A stretch of 19,292 nt of DNA from Dictyocoela muelleri (lineage: Eukaryota > Microsporidia). The first letter of the stretch is position 1. Each line of letters starts with the position of its first letter. A program made the position numbers and the translations under genes. The notes beneath the pieces are model-generated. The model saw only the letters and a program-made list of their open reading frames with translations, ran no database searches and was not told where the DNA came from. Shown one piece after another: positions 8,389 through 17,199 of this stretch. The stretch spans positions 1-19,292 of the forward strand of contig SDVU01000148.1 of assembly GCA_016256075.1 (NCBI GenBank), read 5' to 3'.

Positions 8389-10539
8389 CAGTCATTCTAA
8401 ACCTCTTTTTATAATAATGAGTTTTTACCCCTAAATAAATCCCATGGCACAATATAAAATTAATAAATAAAATAAAATAATTTTTAAATAAATAAACTTT
8501 TAATGAGATCCCTGTGGTTGATTTTCTGAAATTATTCTTTTTATATCAGGCTCTATTTTTGAAAGGTTTAATCTAAGATCTCCTCGATTTATAACATTAA
8601 GTCTGTTTCTTTTTGTAATTAAATCGTTAACCCTACTAAACCTTGTTTCTACTAAATATGAAGAGGTAAAGCTATAGAAAATTTTGGTCTTTTCCCATAA
8701 AATATTTTATTTTATCAGTCATATCATTTTCAAACCAAAAATTATATTTTTCAGAAGAGAAACTCATTTTTGCAGTTAAATCGTTTTGTAATTCAATTAG
8801 ACTTTCTTGAATAAGAATATCTACAGTTTAACCTTGACAGAAAAATTATCGATTATCCAGTTAGGTATATTTAGATTTAACAAGTCCTTAAATCGTAAAA
8901 TCATATTGTCGTGAAGATTTTCAAGATGTTGTAAAAATAAATTAATATCATCATTTTTCAATTCATTACTAATGGAACCTAGAGCTTGAAATTGTGTATA
9001 ATCTCGACAATTAATATTATAAGAATATATTTCAATTTTTCTAATAAAGCTAGAAATATCTTCTTTACATATAATAAGAATACAATTTTTTGCTTGAAGC
9101 TTCTTAGTTACGATATTTAGTTTTATAAATATATCAGAGAGGTAGAAAACATGAGATTTTATTTCGATTAAAGAGTTTTTCATTTCTTTATCTAAAAAAA
9201 TAAAATAATTGAACTCCATAGAGATACGAATCGAATAACAATTGCCTCTAGAAGCCAACGTACCTCCGTATGTAAAAGTAGTCTCACATATTTTTCATTA
9301 TTATTATACATAATTCTCGAAAGATTCGATCTTGAAGAGAATTAGATTTTATGTGTTTTATAGCCTTTATTACAATAGATAATGAGCTGTTCCATTTTAC
9401 AGACAACTCTTTTGAAACAAGATGTTGTCTGTGAATAACACAATGGATGCAAAATAAATTTTGAGGTCGAGATTTTAAATATGCAATAAACCCCCTATAT
9501 CTTACTGTCATAGAAGCTGCACCATATGTAGCACAAGCTATAATATTTTCAAATGGTAAATCATGTTCTGTAAAATATTTATGTACTTCTGTAAAAATCG
9601 ACTCTCCTCTTTTATCGGTTTTTAAATTTCTTATAAACAACATCTCTTCTTTTATGGTATTTTCGTGTAAGTACCTTACATAAGCAATTAAAATTGCTGA
9701 GTTATCTGGAAGAGTGGTTTCGTCAAGCTGTAAGGCAAATTTTACATTTTTTAATTGTGAAATTAATTCAATTTCAACATCATTTGCCATATCATCAATA
9801 CGCCTCGAAACTGTAGAATTACTAAGGGGAAATATATCCAAAATTTTTTTTGAATTAAGATTTGTACAATTGTCTAAAATTAAAGAATTCGCAGGTAGTA
9901 TAAAAGACTCTCCTACTGTGTGAGGCTTTCCGGTTTTAGCAATAAGCTTTGCAATTTATTAAGATACAAAAATACCATTTTTATTTGACATGTCGTTCTT
10001 TGTGAAAAGTGATTTTATTGTTATTCTTATATCAAAATCCTTTTTTAATGATTCAAAGTATTCATTTTTTCTCTCTCTTTCTTCTTTATGAACGATATTA
10101 AGGTGAATTTCAAGTTTACTTAACTGCATGCTCTCATTTGTTAAATAGCTTTGCAAATTAAACACATAGCAAAGTAGATGAATTTAGAGATTTTATAAAT
10201 CCGAACGCAAAGAAGTTTTGTTAATAATTTCGAACTCGTTTTTTTGTCATGAAGGTTAATTTTATTAAAAAAAAAATTAAAAATTAAAAATATCAACGAA
10301 CAACTAAAAAACATAATTATGATGTATTTAACCTTTAAATAAAAAATTTCTCAAAATTTATATTTTTGTACAAAGTTTATAAAAATCGATAATTTTATTT
10401 ATGTTTTTATTTCATTTTATGTTATTATTTTATACTAAAATAGATAAATAAAAATTATAAAGAAGTATAAAAAATCCCATGGCCCTCGAAATATTTACTG
10501 TGATCTAGTAAGCCATATGACCCGCGTTGAGAATGGCTG
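8389..10539 (-). mobile_element. hAT element (ZBED5/Buster-like), 2,151 bp
   Basis: Both ends are defined. The left starts cagtcattctaaac (8389). The right read in reverse from 10539 starts cagccattctcaac, 12 of 14 identical, with the CAG start typical of hAT. An 8-bp target duplication flanks it, and comparison with R copy 1 shows a clean insertion. One minus-strand transposase relic fills most of the interior. Bases 10251-10539 and 8389-8499 are non-coding ends; a ccatgg-centred motif occurs near both (8452 and 10478). The element is complete in outline but its transposase is broken. Confidence 0.92.
8500..10250 (-). pseudogene. hAT transposase relic, ZBED5/SCAND3-like (Buster group)
   Basis: About 583 codons' worth, the usual family length. 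Reading along the minus strand: a start MTKKRV at 10250-10248; a BED finger with CLIC (about 10155), then LTNESM and H-x4-H, split by a frameshift; GKPHTVGESFILPA and PLSNSTVSRRIDDMA, hallmark strings of this group; the catalytic core with LDETT (first Asp), then the usual CTDGA reads CATYGA, so the second Asp is Tyr; CIHCVIHRQHL; LLLHTEVRW in a third frame near 9253-9282; the long helical region 8821-9258; and the C-terminal RNRLNVINRGDLRLNLS ending QPQGSH with TAA at 8502-8500. I count about five frame breaks or stops. It is inactive. The family call is secure from many colinear motifs. Confidence 0.92.
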
Positions 10540-11213
10540 ATCTAAAAGATTTTTTACATAAAAATTAAGATTGTGAAATAATGTATTATGAGATTGTGTA
10601 GCAGTAGACATATTTAGACATAAATGATTAAAAAAGATAATGCATTCATTTGTAGTTAATATCAGAGAATAGTTGTAGATTACAAAAATTTATAACAATA
10701 AAAAAAATTTTCAGAGCATATATCTGTAAACATGAAGGTAAGATCTAGAAATTTTTATTTTTTATAAAAAGATCAAAGTTAAATTTTTATGGATATTTAC
10801 AATGATTCTTATTTTAATAAAATTTTATATTTGAAATATATCATATAATCATAAGATTATATAAAATATTATTTAATTATAGTAGTAAATCTTTATAAAT
10901 TATTATTTTAATTTCAAAATTCTATTAAAATTACCAATTTATATATTATTGACATATACTATAATAGGCTACCAGCAATATTTATAACTTTATCTATTTT
11001 TTTGTTCTTTATAATATGTTATACGATCTACTAATCTACATATAAGCAATTTTTTATTTAGAATTTTTGTTTATCAATAATCCAAAAAATAAAAATCAAT
11101 TAATATATTAAGTTTAGAATATAAAGTTAGTTTTTTTTATTAGTAAAATGTTTATTATATATTTATACATAAAAATTTCGACAAAAAATATAAATAAACT
11201 ATTATACATATAT
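10540..11213. repeat. Repeat R, copy 2, segment 2
   Basis: Resumes directly after the hAT target duplication and follows copy 1 from about 475 to 1140, including the 'gagattgtgta', 'ttcatttgtagtta' and 'gatcaaagtt' blocks. It ends at the GC-rich start of the next insertion. Confidence 0.8.
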
Positions 11214-11254
11214 AAAAAAGTTGTCGCGCGCAAAGAGCACGACATGTGAAAAGC

Positions 11255-11287
11255 CGGGATTGCGAAAAGCGAGCGTTTTCGTATCCC
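11255..11287. repeat. GC-rich hairpin near left end of the unknown insertion
   Basis: gggat pairs with atccc, and inside it cgaaaa pairs with ttttcg around a gcgagcg loop. It is structured and conspicuous in this context. I tested it as a tRNA arm or Helitron end and neither fits. Confidence 0.5.
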
Positions 11288-11296
11288 AGTTAAGCA

Positions 11297-11450
11297 TTTT
11301 AATTTTTTTTGTAATTTTTTTTATTTTTTTTATTTTAATTTTTTTTTGAAATATAAAATTTTTTTTTATTTTTATTTTTATTTTTTTTTAATTTCAATTT
11401 TTTTTAATTTTTATTTTAAAATTTTTATTTTAAAATTTATTTAAAAAAAA
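11297..11450. repeat. T-rich low-complexity tract
   Basis: About 150 bases of T runs broken by A, with almost no G or C. No function is inferred. It may be the expanded remnant of a homopolymer tail. Confidence 0.7.
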
Positions 11451-11808
11451 TAGTGATTGATGTTTTTTTTTATAAATTTTTAAGTGAAAATGTATTTCCA
11501 AACGTTAAGCTAAAAATATTTGAATCGCTACACCTTTGTCTGATTATTTTTTTTGAAATTTTAAATTAACATTTATAAATTTTTTAAAAGAAAAGTTTAA
11601 TAATCAAAAATTGAATTATGAAAAAATATAAAAAAAATATAATTATTCTATTCTAAGAATAAAAAGTAATTTTAATTATAATATTCATATTGTTGATTTT
11701 AATTGTTGATATTTTAAATCGGTATTATAAAAAAATTTATGATAATATTCTTAACCAAAAATTTCCTTATTTTTTTATTAAAATATTAATATATTTTAAA
11801 AAATATAT

Positions 11809-11873
11809 AGATCCTTAGTTAAAGCTTTCTGTAGCAATAGATCCTAAGGTCAAAGTATTACGTAGCCATAACA
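11809..11873. repeat. Imperfect tandem repeat, 2 x about 32 bp
   Basis: Two units start tagatcct(t/a)ag and carry 'aaag' and 'gtagc' at matching places. It lies inside the unknown insertion, left of the Tc1 element. Confidence 0.55.
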
Positions 11874-11984
11874 ATACAATTTATCGGTTATATATAAGCT
11901 TTAATATTTTAATTAAATAAATAAAATACGATCTCAGTTGTTGATATGACTATTTATAATAATATTATAACAATTCGTAATATA

Positions 11985-13420
11985 CAGTATGTTTCAAAAA
12001 AGAGAAATATTTTTTTATTCTCAGATTTCTTTCGGCGATTTACCATTAAACAAGCTATTAATCATTTATTTAAAATTATTAATAGTTTTTAATTATTGAA
12101 ATGTTATTTTATACTCTATGTGAAGAGTTAGAAGGTTTTATTCAATTTTTTGTTTCAAAAACGAATATTTCTGAAAAACTTCTATAAAGGCCATTTATTT
12201 CTCTTGAAAATCAATAAATATTAAACCATAACTTTATCCCCTCTAATTAAATTGTCACAAAAAGTAAAAACTGAAAAATTTAAATATATGTAAAAAAAAT
12301 TTCTCAGGCAAAATTGCATTAAATTCAAGATTTCTCTAGGAAATATTTCAAAAATCTACAAATAGTTCGTGAAAAAGGCACAGTAGAGCATACTAAAGAA
12401 GTACTAAGCCAAAAAAAAAGCGAACTTAGTGTTTTATTAAAAATCAATAAAAAACATCCCAAAAAATTGTAGAGAATTCTCTCCAATGAGATTCCATAGA
12501 AGACGAACAAAATTTCATCGTATTCAAATATTGTAGGGTGCTTAACGGTAATAATATAAAGGCCTTTACACCAATAAAAAGAACATTTCGTTCTATAAAG
12601 AATATTTTAACTTGATTTGAAAAGTGCAAAAGATTTTTACTTTTATCAAACCAAAAAATAAAGCATATTATATTTTTTATGAGAGCAAATTCAATCTTTT
12701 TGCCTCATATGGTAAGACCTCGGTGTGGAGAGAATTCGGTAATGGCCTGAAAACGAAAAATGAATCTGCTGTGTCAAACACGGTAGAGCTTCTTAATGGT
12801 ATTAAGTTGTTTTTCGTATTACGAAGAGTGTAGACTAGTATTTATCGATAGTAAAATGAACGCAAAATATCATGTAAATATTATATCAAAGATTTTAATA
12901 GATTCTGCCAATAAAACGGTCTAGGTGATTATATCCATTAACAAGATAATGACCCTAAGCACTCCTCAACGCTCGAAAAGCTATATTTATTAGAAAAAGA
13001 GATCAAACTTCATTATGGGCATACAATCACCTGATTTAATTCAATGTGACGCTTTGGGCAATAATAAAACAAAAAAAAAACCTATTTGACCTAAAAAATT
13101 TATATGTATTAAAAGAAAATATAGTGCGAATATGGCATGTAATTTCCATTAAAATGTGCCAAAAATTATCTTTAATTTTAAGTAATAATATGTAGCGTTT
13201 ATTGCGAGAGTCATCATACTAAGTATTATAAAAAAATATTCATTTTTTAAATAAAATCTTTTCTTATTTCACTGTATCTCAACATCCACATTATTATACA
13301 TAAATATCCATTTAATATAATACTTCTAACAAAAAAAATATATCGCAATAATACTCTTTTTATCTCGAATGCTTTTTGTAACGACTTAAAAAAATATTCA
13401 TTTTTTATTTGAACATACTG
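11985..13420 (+). mobile_element. Tc1-like element, 1,436 bp
   Basis: Left end cagtatgtttcaaa at 11985; right end read in reverse from 13420 is cagtatgttcaaa. The inverted similarity continues for about 35 bases ('aatattttttta'). The dinucleotide TA flanks both sides (11983-11984, 13421-13422), as expected for Tc1/mariner. The length is in the normal range. It is inserted within the unknown GC-ended insertion. Confidence 0.88.
12400..13230 (+). pseudogene. Tc1-like DD34E transposase relic
   Basis: Reading downstream: a weak N-terminal helix-turn-helix region with KKHPKK (about 12450); KCKRF-like residues before the core (about 12624); IFYESKFNLF then GKTSVW (12672-12730), where the family has IF(S)DESKF-LF, so the first catalytic Asp appears replaced by Tyr; QDNDPKHSS at 12942-12968 with the second Asp intact; SPDL at 13027-13038, after which the expected NPIE reads IQCD and the frame shifts to LWAII; then a C-terminal WHVISIKMCQKL block (about 13131-13170). 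Several stops and shifts separate the pieces, at least one between 12833 and 12942. Inactive. I could not follow the DNA-binding region well. Confidence 0.82.
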
Positions 13421-13439
13421 TATATATGGTGTGTAGAAT

Positions 13440-13488
13440 TTCTCGCATAGATGTAACGTTTCTCAAATAGATGTAACGCGTCTCGCAT
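13440..13488. repeat. Short tandem repeat, about 20 bp unit, 2.4 copies
   Basis: Units of tctc(g/a)(c/a)atagatgtaacg followed by a partial third tctcgcat. It is just right of the Tc1 element, within the right arm of the unknown insertion. Confidence 0.65.
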
Positions 13489-13591
13489 TTTAAATTGATA
13501 AAATAAACGATAGACAGGTTAAATTGAAAGTAAATTGGTGTTCGAGTTCGCGTGTCGCGTATTTCGCTCACTACAATTTAGGAAAAAAAAG

Positions 13592-13913
13592 GTATTTCAA
13601 TCTAAGAGTTGAAATAAAATAATTTAATTATAAAAAATTAATCGTTTTTATCGCTATCGTCAAGAAAAAAAAAGAATATTCTTTAATTTAAATTTAGTAA
13701 TATTATTATCTTTACAAATATGAAGAATATATAATTTTTAAATAATTATTGAAAAATCTAACATTTGTTTCTCTATATAAGAAAAAAATTAATCAATTTA
13801 ATCTAAAAATATTAAGATAGAAAAAAAAATTTATAGTAATATTAATTTTTAATTTTTCATAATTAACATACGTAACAATATAATCATCAAAAATTAAACT
13901 TTAAAAGTGCATA
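13592..13913. repeat. Repeat R, copy 2, segment 3
   Basis: Follows copy 1 from about 1168 to 1478, including 'cgctatcgtca' against 'cgttatcgtca', 'tagtaatattaatttttaatttttcataatta', and 'atacgtaacaat'. It ends where the gypsy LTR begins at 13914. Confidence 0.8.
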
Positions 13914-14115
13914 TGTGAGGAAGATAATATTTAATAAAATTTAAATAAAAGGATTTAATAAAGGAATGGTTTATCATAAATTATATTAATTAAATTTTTT
14001 AATTGTTTATTATGTAACATTTGTTACATAATAGACTAATCAAAATTCCTTAAACTAAAACAACACATTTTACGTAAAAGAAATTGTTTATAATTGAAAC
14101 AAAAGTGACACGACA
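13914..14115 (-). repeat. 3' LTR of the Ty3/gypsy fossil, 202 bp
   Basis: On the coding strand it runs TGTCGTGTCAC ... TTCCTCACA, so it has TG...CA ends. A purine-rich tract, gaagggg, lies four bases upstream on the coding strand (14120-14126), fitting a polypurine tract. The five bases outside, gcata (13909-13913), are the predicted target duplication. The boundary agrees with where similarity to R copy 1 stops. Confidence 0.8.
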
Positions 14116-14126
14116 TTTACCCCTTC
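14116..14126 (-). promoter_or_regulatory. Putative polypurine tract of the gypsy fossil
   Basis: gaagggg on the minus strand directly next to the LTR. This is the usual primer site for plus-strand DNA synthesis in LTR elements. Confidence 0.6.
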
Positions 14127-14189
14127 ATTTAGAACGGACGGATGTTTTTAATTTTTGCAATTATAAGACTAATATTCAAAAGAATTTTA

Positions 14190-15070
14190 AATTGATTTTT
14201 AATTTATATATATCAATAATAATTCCAGGACCTATCCATTTTTGATCTAATTTATTTACAGAAAAATTCTTAACATAAACTTTATTATTAATAAAAAATT
14301 TTTAGCAAGTTTTTCGATTTTACATAAAAAAATTTTGTTCTTTTATTGCTTGCAGTTAATTTCGTTCTTTAACATAACTTCAACAAAAACAATTGAACTT
14401 TGCATGTGACTACTGTGCTTTTTTCGGTATAAATATATATAAGGTGACATTCCAAGGGTTGTGTGATGAAAAAACTTTAAAGAATTTTTAATAATTTTAA
14501 GGGATTTATTTATAGGTTCGTTTTTATGAATTCGTAAAATTAAGGCTAAAGTTAGGTTTATCCTCTCAGTAATACTGTTACCAGTAGGGTTAAAGGTATG
14601 TTTATATGTGTTTTATGTTATTAGAATTGAGAAAATTGTTCAACTTTTTGAAAGATATTATTTCCCTCTATTCGAAAGAAGAGTAGTTGGTTTAGGAAGT
14701 TTATCAAGCCAATTCTTTTATCATTCTTTTTACATATTTCATCTCTTGTTATTTTATTTATTAATGAGATTTCTGTCCAACGTGATGCTCGATCTGTAAA
14801 AGTTAAAATAATAAAATTTTTGATATTCGTTGTTCATATTAATACATTAGCTTTAATTTGTCATAATATATCAGTGAAAATATTATTAAAGAGCTCATTT
14901 GTGATTATACTTCTATTAATTTGACCATAATTGTTTATAATATCTTATTTAACTGACAATTTTGAAAATTTTTGATAAGAGTGTAAATTTTAATTTTACA
15001 ATTTGTTATTTTGAGATAATTTTTATTGTTTTATAGAATTTATTAATTTTTGGGTGACAAAGAAAATTAT
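14190..15070 (-). pseudogene. Ty3/gypsy integrase region (fossil)
   Basis: Three parts of a gypsy integrase are recognisable in order on the minus strand. They are a zinc-binding H2C2-like module (about 14930-15070), the DDE core with blocks around 14780-14900 and 14460-14590, and a C-terminal GPY/F module (about 14190-14280, with the family's K-W-GP pattern) next to the LTR. In the live family this protein would insert the cDNA into chromosomes. It is a broken fossil. Confidence 0.8.
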
Positions 15071-15289
15071 GTAATTAGTTCAATAGTTAAAATTCATAAT
15101 CGTACGGTATAAGTATTCGTTTTCTTTTATCGTGTATATGGAAATATCATTAATTTTTTTTTATAGTCATTTTTCATAATTATTATATTAAAATGGTTAT
15201 GTTGTTCTTGATATTTTTATATTTTTAATATATCATATTTAAATTTAGTTATTTTCCGATTTTTAAAATTATACACTTAGAAATATGGT

Positions 15290-15445
15290 CTGAGGGTATA
15301 TTATTTATGTCGTTTATAAAGTGTAATGAATAGTCAAATTCTTCTAACAATAATTCCCATCGTTGAACTCGTATATTATAAGAATCAATGTTTAATCTCA
15401 GATTGTTGTTATAGTATGAATTATCAGCCTTGTATATAAAAAATA
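15290..15445 (-). pseudogene. Second copy of the gypsy RNase H end (fossil)
   Basis: About 140 bases here are roughly 85% identical, by eye, to 17215-17365, and both correspond to the C-terminal part of a Ty3/gypsy RNase H. It continues leftward into the integrase region. The similarity ends at about 15450, where a CCGG hairpin and the palindrome begin. Confidence 0.8.
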
Positions 15446-15462
15446 TTTTTAAAAGAGAAACC

Positions 15463-15487
15463 GGAAAAACGCGGAGGCGTTATTCCG
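15463..15487. repeat. CCGG hairpin at the palindrome/MULE boundary
   Basis: ccggaaaaacgc and gcgttattccgg are 12-base arms with one mismatch around ggag. GC-rich. It sits exactly between the gypsy sequence and the palindrome, so it is probably part of an element end. Confidence 0.6.
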
Positions 15488-15488
15488 G

Positions 15489-15732
15489 AAAAATACAGAC
15501 AAAAATACAGAAAAACGCCGAATTTTTCATACCTTTCTTTTATTATAAAAAATATAAATATCATTTTACAAACCATAAGAGTACTTATAACTCAATAAAT
15601 ATTCATTTTTAAAAAAATTAATATTTATTGAGTTATAAGTATTCTAATGTTTGTGAAATTATATTTTCATTTTTTATAATAAAAGAAAGGGATAAAAAAA
15701 TCCGGCGTTTTCGTAATTTGTCCGTGATTTTT
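15489..15732. repeat. Large palindrome, about 122-bp arms, no spacer
   Basis: The left arm (15489-15610) and right arm (15611-15732) are inverted copies, about 85% identical. The shared blocks include aaaacgccg, cctttcttttattataaaaa and acttataactcaataaatatt. The two arms meet directly in a T-run/A-run centre. The outer part (aaaaacgccg) resembles a sequence near 17158-17170 in inverted orientation, so the arms look like MULE terminal repeats. It may be a foldback MITE. Confidence 0.85.
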
Positions 15733-15739
15733 TACACTT

Positions 15740-16020
15740 ATATTATTTAAATATAAATAATTTTTCATAAAATAGTATAAAATGTCCTAAACCGTTTATT
15801 TAATATAAATCTCCAATAAACCTTCTAGATTTTTATAAAATTATAAATCAATATAGACCTCGTAAACAAAACAGATTTTTTTTTCCTAATATTTTAATTT
15901 CTATTTAACCGTATAACCCAGTATTTAATATTTTGTATAATTAATTTGGTTTTTATTTCTTTCTTTTTCAAAATATCGACAATTTTGCTTAAAGCAGTAT
16001 TTTTCTTGTAACTTTAGAAT
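15740..16020. other. AT-rich, no gene seen
   Basis: Lies between the palindrome and the 3' end of the MULE-2 relic. It is presumably untranslated end sequence of that element. No motif recognised. Confidence 0.4.
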
Positions 16021-16022
16021 TT

Positions 16023-16050
16023 AAATATATATATATATATATATATATGA
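16023..16050. repeat. (AT)n microsatellite
   Basis: An uninterrupted AT dinucleotide run just 3' of the MULE-2 relic. Confidence 0.9.
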
Positions 16051-17130
16051 TAAGCTTCGCAGATATTAGTTGTAGTAGGCATATCAATTATCACACGTTA
16101 ATAAGCAGATCAAATTTTATTTTTTTTATGTTTAGATTATTATTTAAGAAGTTCTGTAAAAAAAATTGTTTTTGATAGTATTCATTATCTTTCCTTATTG
16201 TATTTTTAATTTTATTAAATTCCATGATTACATTTGATTCCGGTATTAAAGATAGTAATAGAAGATATTGAACGTTTTTTTTAAATTAGCATCTTTCTTA
16301 TATATTTCTTATATATTTTTTTCATTCATATTTCGGACAATCATTTATTTGAAATTAAAATTGCAGCCTTTCATTTTTAATTTAGAAATATTTTACTAAA
16401 TGCATTGTCACTGCTATTTCGAAATCAATAACAAGCAATTTTGGTAAACTTTTATATTTTTCTAATTTCGGCGAATCCGATTTCGTAAGAATTTCGAGTT
16501 TTTGATTTCACTAAGTCGTAAATAATCGGAATTACTTTACCAAAACTTTAGCAGTTTATTATTTAGATTTAGCTAAAATTTTTGGGTGATTATAGAATGT
16601 GCCATCTGTAATACTACCTTTTGATTTGGCTATTAGATTTAGACTGATATCAGACGCAAACAATATAAAATATGTTTTCTCATTTTGTTAATTTTATGCT
16701 CTCAAAAATATATTATTATCAAATGTATATTTATACATATCAAATATTTTCTTCATCTTTAGGTGGAAATTGTTTTTTTTTGATTTTAGTTTGGTGCGAT
16801 AATCACGCATATTTCAACGTTTCTTATAAGATCCCCTCAGACATATTCATTCCCATTATTGTCTCGTTCATAACCGTGTTATGGTCATTATTGGTATTAA
16901 AGCTTAGTTTTTTAATTGTTCAATTATATTTAATCTTGTTAGCTCCTTTTTATTTCATTATAATGATTTTCAAATTTTAGTATTTCAGTCAAATCATTAT
17001 TTATGTGTAGTCTACTGACACAATCTCTCCTAATACACAGAAAACTTATATAATCATTGTATTTTTTATGTCTAAGATATTGGATAAAACCTTCGTATAT
17101 TATTTTATCATTTTTTTTTGATTTCATCAT
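16040..17130 (-). pseudogene. MULE transposase relic with FLYWCH zinc finger (MULE-2)
   Basis: Minus-strand Mutator-like transposase relic. N-terminal FLYWCH finger in the open piece 16939-17130: IIYEGFIQYLRHKK, then FLCIRRDC and a late ENHYN, matching the family's Y-(D/E)-G-(F/Y) ... C-x4-C ... H-x-H layout. After a decayed stretch come the core motifs: ITDGTFYNHP (first Asp codon, complement 16604-16606), VIPIIYDLV, SYEIGFAEIRKI, VIDFEIAV (second Asp, complement 16424-16426), a GCNFNFK block near 16360, IPESNVIMEFNKIKNTIRK (about 16200-16260), and MPTTTNICEAYH near 16050-16085. Stops and shifts are numerous, but both Asp blocks are readable. The sequence differs clearly from MULE-1, so these are separate subfamilies. 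Confidence 0.82.
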
Positions 17131-17199
17131 TTAAAGTTTTTCATAAGGGTTCAATTTCCGGCGTTTTTGGGTTTATTGACCTTTATTTCGTGAAAACGA

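Larger units (their letters stand above)
11221..13583. mobile_element. Unidentified insertion with GC-rich ends (hosts a Tc1 element)
   Basis: R copy 2 is interrupted between about 11213 and 13592 relative to copy 1 (about 1140-1165). Without the nested Tc1, the insert is about 0.93 kb. Its left end (ttgtcgcgcgcaaagagc) and right end (cgcgtgtcgcgtatttcgctc) are sharply GC-rich. The flanks show a possible 8-bp duplication, taaaaaag (11213-11220) against aaaaaaag (13584-13591), but it is A-rich and weak. I see no transposase, no clear inverted ends and no reading frame. It could be a non-autonomous DNA element, a retro-derived insert, or foreign DNA filled in during repair. Confidence 0.55.
15489..17190 (-). 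mobile_element. MULE element (MULE-2) with palindromic left end
   Basis: This interval splits the gypsy sequence and encloses a minus-strand MULE transposase relic. The right end read in reverse from about 17190 (gaaataaagg ... cccaaaaacgccgg) resembles the outer part of the left arm of the palindrome (gaaaaatacag ... cagaaaaacgccg), about 70% over 45 bases. MULEs usually have long inverted ends, so the palindrome arms and the right end may all be one terminal repeat. No clean 8-11 bp target duplication was found, and the flanks carry duplicated gypsy sequence instead. Confidence 0.55.

Noticed and set aside
9714-9923. 69-codon plus-strand open frame
   Set aside because: Antisense to the well-supported hAT transposase.
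12325-12629. Two overlapping minus-strand open frames
   Set aside because: Antisense to the Tc1-like transposase relic.
11221-13583. Helitron for the GC-ended insertion
   Set aside because: No CTRR end next to a hairpin at either side, no replication or helicase motif, and the possible target duplication would not fit.
14608-14799. 63-codon plus-strand open frame
   Set aside because: Antisense to the gypsy integrase fossil.
15430-15612. 60-codon plus-strand open frame
   Set aside because: Runs through the CCGG hairpin and the left arm of the palindrome; no protein signal.
16672-16980. 102-codon plus-strand open frame with hydrophobic stretches
   Set aside because: It is antisense to the MULE-2 finger and following region; the hydrophobic look comes from AT-rich antisense codons.
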